Positions 26,778 to 35,411 of a DNA stretch of 64,000 nucleotides are shown in pieces. The translations under genes were made by a program, and so were the position numbers. Source of the stretch: DUTS01 sp050951605. GTDB lineage: Bacteria; Bacillota; Peptococcia; DRI-13; DTU073. The notes beneath the pieces were generated by a model that was given only the letters and a program-made list of their open reading frames with translations, was not told the DNA's origin and searched no databases. Where the stretch lies: NCBI GenBank assembly GCA_050951605.1, contig JBMNJJ010000009.1:372001-436000 (forward strand), read 5' to 3'. Each line of letters begins with the position of its first letter. Within the stretch, counting starts at the first letter, position 1.

Positions 26778-28070
26778 ATGGATCTTTTTTCTAGTGTGGG
26801 AGAAGCAACTCGTCAAGAGAGAGCTCCTTTGGCTACCCGGATGCGCCCGGAAAGTCTTAATGAAGTTGTGGGTCAAAGACATTTAATTGGGGAAGGGAAA
26901 TTATTAAGACGAGCTATTGAGGCTGATCAGTTAGGTTCCTTGATTTTTTATGGTTCTCCCGGGACAGGCAAAACTACTTTAGCTTATGTTATTGCTCGAA
27001 CAACAAAGGCACATTTTGTTAGGTTGAATGCGGTTACTTCAGGGGTTAATGATTTACGGAAAGTTATACGGGAAGCGGAAGAGCAATTGAGATATTATCA
27101 GCAGGGAACGATTCTGTTTATTGATGAAATACATAGATTTAATAAAGCTCAACAGGATGCGTTACTTCCGGCTGTGGAAGAAGGGAAACTTGTTTTAATT
27201 GGTGCAACTACGGAAAATCCTTATTTTAGTGTAAACTCTGCTTTACTTTCGCGTTCTCGGCTTTTTAGGTTGGAACCTTTGTCTGTAGAAGATATTAGGG
27301 AGCTTTTGCAGCGGGCTATCAAGAACCAAGAAAAAGGTTTAGGAAATTACCGTTTACAAATTTCTCAAGAAGCTTTAAATCATTTTGCTGAAGTTGCCCG
27401 AGGTGATGCACGTCAAGCATTGAATGGTCTGGAATTGGCTGTTTTGTCTACTTTACCGAATGAAGCAGGAGTAAGGGTAATTGACTTGGCTGTAGCCGAG
27501 GAGTCAATTCAAGAAAAGGCTGTTGTATATGACAAGACGGGTGACCAACATTATGATGTCATTTCGGCTTTTATTAAAAGTATGCGAGGTTCCGACCCTG
27601 ATGCAGCATTGCATTATTTGGCACGGATGCTTCATGCTGGTGAGGACCCACGGTTTATTGCGCGGAGGATTATTATTCATGCCGCTGAAGATGTAGGATT
27701 GGCTGATCCTATGGCCCTTGTGGTAGCTCAGGCTGCGGCTCGAGGATTAGAAATGGTAGGCTTACCGGAAGGAAGGTTACTTTTAGCAGAAGCAACTCTT
27801 TATATTGCCTGTGCTCCGAAGAGTAATTCTCTTCTAGCCATTGATGAAGCATTAAAAGATGTACAAAAGGGGAAATATGGCGCTGTGCCATTTCATTTAC
27901 GGGATGCCGGTTATCCGGGGGCAGAGGAATTGGGTCATGGACAAGGTTATCGTTATCCTCATGACTATGAAGGTCATTATGTCGAGCAAGATTATTTACC
28001 AGCGGAATTACAAGGAACAAAGTATTATCAACCTTCCGGGATGGGGAAGGATATTGGCGTTAATCGATAG
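26778..28070 (+). CDS. rarA: replication-associated recombination protein RarA (MgsA)
   Basis: AAA+ ATPase of the clamp-loader family acting at stalled forks, 430 aa. N-terminal RMRPESLNEVVGQRHLIG, Walker A GSPGTGKTT, Walker B LFIDEIHRFNKAQQDALLPAVEEG and sensor GATTENPYFSVN are all typical, and the C-terminal tetramerisation domain contains KSMRGSDPDAALHYLARML. It occupies the yrvN position of the conserved block. cymR and the cysteine desulfurase gene yrvO, which follow in Bacillus, are absent. Confidence 0.95.
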   Translation: MDLFSSVGEATRQERAPLATRMRPESLNEVVGQRHLIGEGKLLRRAIEADQLGSLIFYGSPGTGKTTLAYVIARTTKAHFVRLNAVTSGVNDLRKVIREAEEQLRYYQQGTILFIDEIHRFNKAQQDALLPAVEEGKLVLIGATTENPYFSVNSALLSRSRLFRLEPLSVEDIRELLQRAIKNQEKGLGNYRLQISQEALNHFAEVARGDARQALNGLELAVLSTLPNEAGVRVIDLAVAEESIQEKAVVYDKTGDQHYDVISAFIKSMRGSDPDAALHYLARMLHAGEDPRFIARRIIIHAAEDVGLADPMALVVAQAAARGLEMVGLPEGRLLLAEATLYIACAPKSNSLLAIDEALKDVQKGKYGAVPFHLRDAGYPGAEELGHGQGYRYPHDYEGHYVEQDYLPAELQGTKYYQPSGMGKDIGVNR

Positions 28071-28313
28071 TTATATTAGCTAGGTTACTACCTTTGGGTT
28101 CGGGCTATGCATGATAATGTGGGGGCCCCCATTCCCACTTAGGGCAGACGTCCTCACCACATCGGTTCCGTTCGTTCTTCTGAACAATGGCTTTAATGGT
28201 GTTCTTTAGGTATGCACTTTGCTTTATCACTTTGCTTTATAATGAAAGTTTGAAGATTATGGGGTAGAATGTTGTGTTAGAATAAAAGTAGCAAATTTTA
28301 AGAAGGTGGATGT
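28071..28313. other. GC-rich structured gap between rarA and mnmA
   Basis: This 243-base gap holds no convincing gene. Bases 28118-28131 contain the palindrome TGGGGGCCCCCA, and the 28115-28200 stretch is much more GC-rich than its surroundings, with further short inverted repeats such as GTTC/GAAC. A perfect 13-bp tandem repeat (CACTTTGCTTTAT) lies at 28215-28227 and 28228-28240; its second copy supplies part of a TATAAT at 28238-28243 that could be the mnmA -10 box. It could contain a small RNA or a regulatory leader, but no known family was recognised. Confidence 0.5.
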
Positions 28314-29393
28314 ATGGGAAGAAAAAAAGTTGTTGTGGCCATGAGTGGTGGGGTGGACAGTTCTGTTGCCGCGGCGCTTCTTAAGGAAGAAGGATATGAG
28401 GTTATAGGGATAACCATGGAACTACAGCCTCAAGAAAAGAAAAGTGAGGGTTGTTGTTCCTTAGATACAGTACGAGATGCACAGCAGGTAGCGGAGAAAT
28501 TGGAGATACCTTTTGATGTGGTAAATTTTCGAGATATATTTAAAGAACAAGTTATTACATATTTTACGACTGAATATTTGAAGGGAAGAACCCCTAATCC
28601 TTGTATTGCCTGCAACCAACACCTTAAATTTTCGGCACTTTTGGAAAAAGCCTTTGCCTTGAAAGCTGATTATTTGGCGACAGGTCATTATGTTAAGGTG
28701 GTTTATAGTGAGTCTAGAGAGAGGTACTTATTGTATAGAGGAGAAGATAAACAGAAGGACCAATCCTATGTTTTGTATAATCTGACTCAATTACAGTTGG
28801 CACATACGCTTTTTCCTTTAGGGCAATATACGAAATCTCAGATTAGGGAAAAGGCAGCCCAATTAGGTTTAATGGTAGCGGACAAGCCGGAAAGTCAAGA
28901 AATCTGTTTTATTCCTGATGATGACTATAAAAGGTTTCTTGTGGAGCGGGTAGGTAAAGGTGCTTTTAAACCGGGGAATTTTATAAATACCAAAGGAGAA
29001 GTGCTCGGTCGGCATCAAGGGTTGCCCTTTTATACAGTGGGTCAGCGTAAAGGTTTAGGTTTGGCTTTAGGATATCCTGTTTTTGTGGTCGCTTTAAACC
29101 CGCAAGAAAATACTGTCGTGGTGGGTAGAGAAGAAGAGGCCTTTCAGCAAGGACTTTGGGCTAAGGATAATAATTATATTGCTCTACCGAAGTTGGAGGA
29201 GCCGTTGCAGGTACAAGCTAAAATCAGATATGGAGCAAAACCGGCAGAAGCAGTACTTACTCCGGAAGCTGAGGGGCGAGTTAAAGTGATTTTCGAAATG
29301 CCTCAGCGAGCCATCACTCCGGGACAGTCTGTAGTTTACTACCAGGGTGACTTGGTGGTGGGTGGGGGCATTATTGACGAAGTGATTATATAA
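28314..29393 (+). CDS. mnmA: tRNA-specific 2-thiouridylase MnmA
   Basis: Thiolates U34 of tRNA-Lys, -Glu and -Gln. PP-loop SGGVDSS at residues 11-17, catalytic NPCIAC with C97 (and C100), and the second catalytic C198 in QEICFIP are present, with GHYVKV between. Length 359 aa is normal. Start ATG 28314 follows AAGGTGG. In Bacillus a dedicated cysteine desulfurase lies next door; here none is adjacent, so sulfur must come from elsewhere. Confidence 0.96.
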   Translation: MGRKKVVVAMSGGVDSSVAAALLKEEGYEVIGITMELQPQEKKSEGCCSLDTVRDAQQVAEKLEIPFDVVNFRDIFKEQVITYFTTEYLKGRTPNPCIACNQHLKFSALLEKAFALKADYLATGHYVKVVYSESRERYLLYRGEDKQKDQSYVLYNLTQLQLAHTLFPLGQYTKSQIREKAAQLGLMVADKPESQEICFIPDDDYKRFLVERVGKGAFKPGNFINTKGEVLGRHQGLPFYTVGQRKGLGLALGYPVFVVALNPQENTVVVGREEEAFQQGLWAKDNNYIALPKLEEPLQVQAKIRYGAKPAEAVLTPEAEGRVKVIFEMPQRAITPGQSVVYYQGDLVVGGGIIDEVII

Positions 29394-29425
29394 AAAAAGT
29401 ATTAAAATATTATTTTCAGGGGCTA

Positions 29426-29449
29426 AGGACAGAGACCTGTCCTTTTTTT
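29426..29449 (+). terminator. Rho-independent terminator after mnmA
   Basis: A perfect 7-bp stem AGGACAG/CTGTCCT with a 4-base loop runs straight into seven T. Confidence 0.85.
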
Positions 29450-29484
29450 GTATGCTTTATTTGGTTAAAGGTAATAATAAGGAT

Positions 29485-29943
29485 ATGAAAAAAGGGCGTG
29501 AGATTAGGAATTTACCGGTGATTGATTATTTCGGCGGACGGCATTTGGGATATGTACAGGATTTTAAAACCACTCCATATGACAAATTACAGGGTTTGTA
29601 TATAGTTTCGCTGGAGAATGATATTTTTTATCTCCCTTTGGAAGCCATTGCTAAGTTGGGGAATGATGCGGTGTTGGTGAAATCTGAATTGTTGAAGGTG
29701 AGTACTGGACAAACGGAGTGGGGGGAGGATTTAGGATTAACAGAAAGAGTGGTGTTAACCTCATCCGGCGAAGTTATTGGTCAGGTTTCGGATCTGCTGA
29801 TTGAGGAGAAAGAAGGCAATATTTGGGGTTATGAAGTAACGGATGGCTATTTAAAGGATGTGTTTTTAGGGAGAAGGGTTATTGCTACTGCAGATATTTT
29901 GACATGGGGAAAAGATACGGTAATTGTAAAAGACAATTTATAA
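29485..29943 (+). CDS. PRC-barrel domain protein
   Basis: A 152-aa protein made of two PRC-barrel-like units: the first starts near EIRNLPVIDYFGGRHLGYVQDF, the second near VVLTSSGEVIGQVSDLLIEEKEG. PRC barrels occur in ribosome-maturation, RNA-metabolism and photosystem assembly proteins; the role of these stand-alone clostridial versions is unknown. The open reading frame extends to an ATG at 29452, but that codon touches the mnmA terminator T-run and lacks a binding site, so ATG 29485 (after AAGGA) is used with doubt. Followed by a zinc-ribbon gene and an AI-2E transporter. Confidence 0.75.
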   Translation: MKKGREIRNLPVIDYFGGRHLGYVQDFKTTPYDKLQGLYIVSLENDIFYLPLEAIAKLGNDAVLVKSELLKVSTGQTEWGEDLGLTERVVLTSSGEVIGQVSDLLIEEKEGNIWGYEVTDGYLKDVFLGRRVIATADILTWGKDTVIVKDNL

Positions 29944-30007
29944 CGGCTCAAGGTTCGAATTTCAAATTTTGTACTTCGAATCTCGAGTTATCAGGAGCGT
30001 GATACTA

Positions 30008-30157
30008 ATGAAATGTCCACTATGTGGCAGTAGAGCGGTAGGAAAAGTTGGTGTAGAACAGTATTATTGTTGGGATTGTTTTATTGAATATCAGTATCAT
30101 GGTAATCAGGCTAGACTATATGTTGTTGAGGAAGATGGAAGTTTGATGGAAATTTGA
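30008..30157 (+). CDS. small zinc-ribbon protein
   Basis: A 49-aa protein whose only visible feature is a four-cysteine zinc ribbon: CPLCG near the N-terminus and CWDC about 20 residues later. ATG 30008 lies 10 bases after AGGAG; longer readings lack a binding site. Its stop overlaps the TTG start of the AI-2E transporter by four bases, so the two are translationally coupled. Function unknown. Confidence 0.7.
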   Translation: MKCPLCGSRAVGKVGVEQYYCWDCFIEYQYHGNQARLYVVEEDGSLMEI

Positions 30158-31185
30158 AAAGTAAAAATATAATTAGATTTCGACGTCCCTTAGTTTTATT
30201 ACTAGGGTTTTTTCTGCTTTTTTGGCTTTTTTATTTATTAAAAGGCATTTTAGTGCCTTTTGTTATAGGTTTTATCTTTGCTTATATTCTGGCTCCTTTC
30301 GTGCAAATTTTGGAAAATCGCCGAATTCCGCGTAGTGTGGCGATCATCATTAGTTATGTTTTTTTTCTAGGGTTAATTGCGTTATTTATTTTTTATGCTG
30401 TACCGCTTTTACTGCGAGACCTTAATCAACTGGTAAGTCTTATTCCACGTTATGTTCAGTCTATCCAGGAAACTTTATGGCAGATGCAGGATGGTTATAG
30501 TCGGGCTTCACTTCCGGAAGGTGTGAGACAGGTAATTGATGGGACTATTACCCGTGTGGAACAGATGTCGTTAGGACTTGTTCAGGGGTTTATCCAAGGG
30601 TTGATCGGACTCTTAGGACAAAGTTTTAATTTGATTCTAGCTCCAATTGTTAGTTATTATTTTTTAAAAGATTTTAATTATCTAGGAGAACATTTGTTGA
30701 AGGTTATACCGTTACGTTATCGAAATGAAGTCAATCAAGTGGGGAAGGAAATTAATCAAGTTTTGCGTGGGTTTATTAAAGGTAGTCTTTTAGTTGCTTT
30801 TTGGGTAGGCCTTTTAACTACATTAGGAATGTCCATTATTGGCATGGATTTTTCTGTATTAATCGGCATTATGGTAGGGGTTACCAATATTATTCCTTAT
30901 TTTGGAGCCATTATTTCGGCGGTGCCGACTCTATTATTAGCTCTTTTAAAATCGAAGTGGCTGGCTCTTTATGTTTTAGGGTTAATGATTTTGGTTCATC
31001 AATTGGAGAGTAATATTATTTCACCACGTATTTTAGGCAGTTCTGTGGGCTTACATCCTTTAATTATTATTTTTTCTCTTTTAGCGGGTGGTCGGCTTTG
31101 GGGATTCGGGGGGTTATTATTTGCTGTACCCTTGGTGGCTGTTTTGAAGGTAATCGTTAAACATTTGTATTTACGTCTAGTTTGA
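30154..31185 (+). CDS. AI-2E family transporter
   Basis: Integral membrane protein of 343 aa in the AI-2E (PerM/TqsA) family. Hydrophobic segments cover the N-terminal 100 residues and the C-terminal half, with the usual soluble loop of about 80 residues between (LNQLVSLIPRYVQSIQETL) and the family stretch GVTNIIPYFGAIISAVP. Substrates of family members range from autoinducer-2 to cations; nothing here selects one. It starts with TTG 30154, overlapping the zinc-ribbon stop. It precedes alaS, as in many Firmicutes. Confidence 0.88.
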   Translation: MKSKNIIRFRRPLVLLLGFFLLFWLFYLLKGILVPFVIGFIFAYILAPFVQILENRRIPRSVAIIISYVFFLGLIALFIFYAVPLLLRDLNQLVSLIPRYVQSIQETLWQMQDGYSRASLPEGVRQVIDGTITRVEQMSLGLVQGFIQGLIGLLGQSFNLILAPIVSYYFLKDFNYLGEHLLKVIPLRYRNEVNQVGKEINQVLRGFIKGSLLVAFWVGLLTTLGMSIIGMDFSVLIGIMVGVTNIIPYFGAIISAVPTLLLALLKSKWLALYVLGLMILVHQLESNIISPRILGSSVGLHPLIIIFSLLAGGRLWGFGGLLFAVPLVAVLKVIVKHLYLRLV

Positions 31186-31191
31186 GTTTCG

Positions 31192-31220
31192 TTGACAAAA
31201 AAGTTAGGGTTTCGTATAAT
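31192..31220 (+). promoter_or_regulatory. sigma-A type promoter for alaS
   Basis: TTGACA at 31192-31197 and TATAAT at 31215-31220 with a 17-base spacer. The transcript would begin near 31227, about 118 bases before alaS. Confidence 0.85.
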
Positions 31221-31226
31221 TAAGGC

Positions 31227-31344
31227 ATTAACTTGTCTTGGAAAAAAGGGGATATGATTTTTTATACGGGTAAGCTCTTATCCCTGACACGGAAGTGTTG
31301 GTGATGAGGGCTTCTTTTTGGGAATATTCGGGGAGGTATCAAGG
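31227..31344 (+). promoter_or_regulatory. alaS leader with alternative hairpins (candidate attenuator)
   Basis: The leader can form either a strong terminator hairpin (31272-31313) or a competing pairing of GGGATA at 31249-31254 with TATCCC at 31279-31284, which removes the lower left arm of the terminator. That is the layout of a transcription attenuator. No T-box signature (AGGGTGG antiterminator core, stem I motifs) was seen, and the leader is much shorter than a T-box. A 16-codon open frame starting ATG 31254 contains no Ala codon. Confidence 0.55.
31272..31319 (+). terminator. intrinsic terminator upstream of alaS
   Basis: About 19 base pairs (one mismatch, several G-U) close on a GGAA loop, from AAGC at 31272 to GCTT at 31313, followed by CTTTTT. 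It lies between the alaS promoter and the alaS ribosome binding site, so it can only act on alaS leader transcripts or on read-through from upstream. Confidence 0.75.
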
Positions 31345-33996
31345 ATGTTGAGCGGAAATGAGATACGGGAAAGATTTTTAGCTTATTTTGAAAGTAAAGG
31401 ACATACACGGGTTGCTAGTTCTTCTTTAGTTCCTTACAAGGACCCTACGTTGTTGTTTACTAATGCGGGTATGAATCAATTTAAGGATGTATTTTTAGGG
31501 TTAGAGAAAAGGCAATATACGCGGGCTACTAGCTCCCAGAAATGTGTGCGGGCGGGTGGTAAACATAATGACTTGGAGACGGTAGGGAAAACGGCACGTC
31601 ATCATACTTTTTTTGAAATGTTAGGGAATTTTTCTTTTGGTGATTATTTTAAAAGGGAAGCGATTACTTATGCTTGGGATTTTTTAACTAAGGAGATGAG
31701 TTTGCCTGAGGACAAGCTTTATGCCACTATTTATCAGGACGATGATGAAGCGTATGACTTATGGCGGAAATTGACGAGTATTCCTCCGGAACGAATTATT
31801 AGGTTGGGGGAGAAAGATAATTTTTGGTCGATGGGAGATACCGGTCCTTGTGGACCTTGTAGTGAAGTCTTAATTGACCGTGGTGAAAAATATTCTTGTG
31901 GATCTAATTGTGGTATTGGTAAATGTGATTGTGATCGTTTTTTAGAGATATGGAATTTAGTGTTTATGCAGTATAACAGGGATGCTGATGGTAAGATGAC
32001 TTCTTTACCTAGACCTAGTATTGACACGGGGATGGGTTTGGAGAGAATTACTTCTGTGGTACAGAATGTGGAAAGTAATTATGATACCGATCTGATTAAA
32101 CCTCTTTTGCAGGCTATTGAGTCGTTGTGTGGAAAAATTTATTATCAGGATCAGAGGGGGTTCGCTTTTCGGGTAGTTGCTGACCATATTCGGTCGTGTA
32201 CTTTTTTAATCAGTGATGGGGTTTTACCTAGTAACGAAGGTCGTGGCTATGTTTTACGACGTATTTTAAGAAGGGCGATTCGTTTTGGTAAGGTGCTGGG
32301 AATTGAAGATCCTTTTATGTATAAGCTGGTACCAGTGGTTATAAATTTAATGGAGGGAGCCTATCCGGAAATAAAGGAAAAGGCTGATTATCTTGCCCAG
32401 GTAATTCTTAGGGAAGAGGAACGTTTTCATGTGACTCTTAATGAGGGTATTCATTTAGCACAGGAGATTGTGCATAATTTGCAAGAGAAAAGGCTTACAG
32501 TTATTCCCGGGGAGGAAGCTTTTCGACTTTATGATACTTTTGGTTTTCCCCTTGATTTAACTGAAGATATTGCTGAGGAGGCTGGACTTGAAGTAGATGT
32601 GGAGGGCTTTAATCGGGCGATGGAAGAGCAAAGGGCCAAAGCTCGCTCTGCTCGTCAGGAAGTCAAGGCTTGGGATTTAGCATTAACTGTGCAAAACTTA
32701 GCTGGTAATTTGCCAGCTTCTAAATTTACTGGTTATGACTTATTAGAGGATGAAGCAGAAATATGGGCAATACTTAAAGATGGCGAGTTAGTTAATAAAG
32801 CCAAGGAAGAGGATGAAGTTTATTTAATTATTAGCCAAACACCCTTTTATGCTGAAGGGGGAGGACAAGCAAGTGATACGGGTGCTATTATTGCAACAAG
32901 TGGAAGGGGAAAGGTATGTGTAGAAAATACTAAAAAAATGCCTGATGGTAAAATTGTACATCAGGGTGTAGTTTCAGGGGAAATTAGTACAGGAGAAAAG
33001 GTTAAGTTATTGGTTGATATCTCTGTAAGGAGGAGTACTGCTAAAAATCATACGGCAACTCATCTTTTGCAGAAATCTTTACAAATAGTGTTAGGTGACC
33101 ATGTCCAGCAAGCCGGTTCTTTTGTGGAAGGAAATCGCTTACGGTTCGACTTTACTCATTTTACGGCTTTAACACGAGAGGAAGTGCAGAAAGTAGAGGA
33201 TTTGGTTAATGATAAAATTGCGGAATCGTTAGAAGTAACGGCTAGTGAAATGTCTTTAGAAGAAGCGAAAAAGTTAGGAGCAATGGCTCTTTTTGGTGAA
33301 AAGTATGGTGATGTTGTTCGGGTTGTACAAATAGGAGATTTTAGTAAGGAACTATGTGGAGGGACTCATGTCGGGAATACGAGTCAGCTTGGGTTGTTTA
33401 AAATTGTTAGTGAAAGTGCGGTAGGGTCAGGTTTAAGAAGGATTGAAGCGGTGACCGGACAAGGAGTTAGACGATACCTTGCGGATAAAGAGACTAGTTT
33501 AGAGGAACTTGCGGTATTGCTAAAAACACCTGAACAAGAACTATTTCATCGTGTCCAGGGACTTCTGGAAGAATTAAAGCAGAAGGAAAAGGCGTTAGAA
33601 CAATTGGAAAGCACTTTTGCTAAAATGCAGGTTCAGGAGACTCTTGCTAAAGTTATAAAGGTGCGGGATGTATCCTTGCTAGTAAGTCGGGTGGAAGCTC
33701 GAGATATGGAAACCTTGCGTAATATGGCAGACATGTTTAGAGACAAGCTGAGTTCAGGTGTAGTAGTATTAGGTACAGCAGTGGAGGGAAAAGTTAATTT
33801 TGTTGTGGCCGCCACGAAGGATGTTACATTAAAAGGTGTGCATGCAGGCAAATTAATTAAAGAGATAGCAAAGATTACCGGTGGAGGCGGAGGCGGAAAA
33901 CCGGAGATGGCACAAGCAGGTGGCAAAGATGTGGCGAAGTTAGAAGAAGCTTTAGCTAAAGCTTCAGAATTTGTGGAAAATCAGTTAAAGAAATAA
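31345..33996 (+). CDS. alaS: alanyl-tRNA synthetase
   Basis: Class II AlaRS of 883 aa with aminoacylation, tRNA-recognition, editing and C-Ala domains. Visible motifs include FTNAGMNQFKDVFLG, the motif 2 region HHTFFEMLGNFSFGDYF, editing-site HTATHLLQ, CGGTHV, and the C-terminal GGGGGGKPEMAQAGG. ATG 31345 follows GGGGAGGT; a TTG at 31318 would start inside the terminator hairpin tail and is rejected. Expression is probably controlled by the leader described separately. Confidence 0.97.
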   Translation: MLSGNEIRERFLAYFESKGHTRVASSSLVPYKDPTLLFTNAGMNQFKDVFLGLEKRQYTRATSSQKCVRAGGKHNDLETVGKTARHHTFFEMLGNFSFGDYFKREAITYAWDFLTKEMSLPEDKLYATIYQDDDEAYDLWRKLTSIPPERIIRLGEKDNFWSMGDTGPCGPCSEVLIDRGEKYSCGSNCGIGKCDCDRFLEIWNLVFMQYNRDADGKMTSLPRPSIDTGMGLERITSVVQNVESNYDTDLIKPLLQAIESLCGKIYYQDQRGFAFRVVADHIRSCTFLISDGVLPSNEGRGYVLRRILRRAIRFGKVLGIEDPFMYKLVPVVINLMEGAYPEIKEKADYLAQVILREEERFHVTLNEGIHLAQEIVHNLQEKRLTVIPGEEAFRLYDTFGFPLDLTEDIAEEAGLEVDVEGFNRAMEEQRAKARSARQEVKAWDLALTVQNLAGNLPASKFTGYDLLEDEAEIWAILKDGELVNKAKEEDEVYLIISQTPFYAEGGGQASDTGAIIATSGRGKVCVENTKKMPDGKIVHQGVVSGEISTGEKVKLLVDISVRRSTAKNHTATHLLQKSLQIVLGDHVQQAGSFVEGNRLRFDFTHFTALTREEVQKVEDLVNDKIAESLEVTASEMSLEEAKKLGAMALFGEKYGDVVRVVQIGDFSKELCGGTHVGNTSQLGLFKIVSESAVGSGLRRIEAVTGQGVRRYLADKETSLEELAVLLKTPEQELFHRVQGLLEELKQKEKALEQLESTFAKMQVQETLAKVIKVRDVSLLVSRVEARDMETLRNMADMFRDKLSSGVVVLGTAVEGKVNFVVAATKDVTLKGVHAGKLIKEIAKITGGGGGGKPEMAQAGGKDVAKLEEALAKASEFVENQLKK

Positions 33997-34113
33997 AAAA
34001 ATAAAAGGATATCTGATTTTTATCAAGAAATAATAATATGCTACCCTAAATTATAAAGAAAATTTTAAGAAGTTGTAAATCTACTAAGGTTTGAATTTAT
34101 GAGGTGATGCTTA

Positions 34114-34374
34114 ATGAGCGGAGAAAAATTTGATCAGACGATGATGTTTCGGGTGAAAACTGAAGAAGAAGTTTCCGCTAGTGAAGTTTTGGTTAGTGTT
34201 TATAACGCTTTGCAGGAAAAAGGATATAACCCTATTAATCAGATTGTCGGTTATCTTCTTTCGGGAGATCCTGCTTACATTACTAGTCACAAAAATGCTC
34301 GTTCTTTGATCAGAAAATTAGATCGGGACGAACTTTTGGAAGAATTAGTTCGTAGTTATTTGGGGAGTTTGTAA
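34114..34374 (+). CDS. ireB: IreB family regulatory phosphoprotein
   Basis: UPF0297 (YrzL/IreB) protein of 86 aa. IreB in Enterococcus is phosphorylated by the PASTA kinase IreK and negatively controls cephalosporin resistance. The family core FDQTMMFRV, YNALQEKGYNPINQIVGYL and SGDPAYITSHKNARSLI is present throughout. It is followed by ruvX after 5 bases, the invariable Firmicutes order alaS-ireB-ruvX. Confidence 0.93.
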   Translation: MSGEKFDQTMMFRVKTEEEVSASEVLVSVYNALQEKGYNPINQIVGYLLSGDPAYITSHKNARSLIRKLDRDELLEELVRSYLGSL

Positions 34375-34379
34375 TATAA

Positions 34380-34793
34380 ATGCGTATTTTAGGAATGGAT
34401 CTGGGTGAAAAAAGAATCGGTCTTGCAGTTAGTGATGAATTGGGAATTACGGCCCAGGGTTTACCTACGGTAAAGAGGACAAAAATTAAAGAAGATCTTC
34501 GACAACTTGTAGAAATTATTAAAGAAAAGAAAATCATGAAGTTGGTAGTAGGTCTTCCTAAAAATATGAATGGTACTTTGGGGCCTCAGGCGGAAAAGGT
34601 TAAGAGTTTTGTAACTCTTTTAACAAAAGAATATCCCTTGGAAGTTATATATTGGGATGAACGACTTACCACGGTGGAGGCTCAACGGACTCTTTTAGAG
34701 GGAGATGTTTCGCGAAAAAAGCGAAAAAAGTCTGTAGACAAGATAGCTGCTATGATCATTTTACAGAGTTATTTAGATAAAATAAGATATTAA
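34380..34793 (+). CDS. ruvX: Holliday junction resolvase-like protein RuvX (YqgF)
   Basis: RNase H-fold nuclease of 137 aa; YqgF acts in 16S rRNA 5-prime-end maturation in E. coli and may cut branched DNA. Motifs are the N-terminal LGMDLGEKRIGLAVSD with its catalytic Asp, VVGLPKNMNGT, and WDERLTTVEA followed by KIAAMIILQSYL with the last acidic position replaced region near the C-terminus. Length is typical. Confidence 0.94.
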   Translation: MRILGMDLGEKRIGLAVSDELGITAQGLPTVKRTKIKEDLRQLVEIIKEKKIMKLVVGLPKNMNGTLGPQAEKVKSFVTLLTKEYPLEVIYWDERLTTVEAQRTLLEGDVSRKKRKKSVDKIAAMIILQSYLDKIRY

Positions 34794-34818
34794 ACAAAAT
34801 TTTAAATTTTGTTTGTTT
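34792..34818 (+). terminator. AT-rich terminator after ruvX
   Basis: AAACAAAAT pairs perfectly with ATTTTGTTT around a 5-base loop, then GTTT. It overlaps the ruvX stop. The stem is weak, so efficiency is uncertain. Confidence 0.45.
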
Positions 34819-34821
34819 AAG

Positions 34822-34850
34822 TTGACAAGTAATAATTTCCAGGTTACAAT
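34822..34850 (+). promoter_or_regulatory. sigma-A type promoter for the DUF1292 gene
   Basis: TTGACA at 34822-34827 and TACAAT at 34845-34850, spacer 17 bases, about 60 bases ahead of the gene. Confidence 0.75.
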
Positions 34851-34911
34851 TATATTAATACTTGGCCAAAAGGCTTATGTGGATTAACTATATTAGGAAA
34901 GAGGTGGAAAA

Positions 34912-35229
34912 ATGCTAAAGGATGAGGATAAGATTGTTTTGTTAGATGAGGAAAACAATGAACTTGAGTTTGCTTTTATTGATGCCTTGGAAGTAGATGG
35001 AGAGGAATATGCTGTTTTAGCACCGGTTGAAGAAGTTGAAAGCGCAAAAGAAGTAAAAGAAGCTATTATTTTAAAGATAGGCAAAGACGAAAATGGGGAA
35101 GAAATTCTTTTTGATATTGAAGATGATGAAGAATGGGATAGGGTAGCCAATAAATGGCAAAAATATATGGACGCATTGCAAGACGAAGGGGAAGAAGAAG
35201 GGGAAGAAGAAGGTAAGAACCAAGAGTAG
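34912..35229 (+). CDS. DUF1292 domain protein (YrzB-like)
   Basis: Strongly acidic 105-aa protein. The DUF1292 pattern is visible: IVLLDEENNELEFAFIDALEVDGEEYAVLAPV, then ILKIGKDENGEEILFDIEDDEEWDRV-type ending, followed by a Glu/Gly-rich tail. Function unknown. It holds the conserved position between ruvX and mltG. It has its own promoter and a terminator, so it is probably monocistronic here. Confidence 0.88.
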   Translation: MLKDEDKIVLLDEENNELEFAFIDALEVDGEEYAVLAPVEEVESAKEVKEAIILKIGKDENGEEILFDIEDDEEWDRVANKWQKYMDALQDEGEEEGEEEGKNQE

Positions 35230-35275
35230 TTTTAAAATATAAAGGACATTATATTTTTTGGGGAATGTTTTATTG

Positions 35276-35313
35276 CAGTCTTTTACTGGTGTGGTAGAAG
35301 ACTGTTTTATTTT
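35276..35313 (+). terminator. Rho-independent terminator after the DUF1292 gene
   Basis: CAGTCTT pairs with AAGACTG, with inner TACT/GGTA pairing, followed by TTTTATTTT. Confidence 0.75.
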
Positions 35314-35411
35314 CTGCGTACGCTTGGACCTTTAATTTATGTCCATATAGGGATAATATATAGTATAATAAAAATAAAGGTTTATTAAAATCAAAAAAAG
35401 GAGATAAGGCG

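Noticed and set aside
31227..31344. T-box riboswitch upstream of alaS
   Set aside because: The leader is only about 118 bases and lacks the T-box core and stem I motifs; only an attenuator-like fold is supported.
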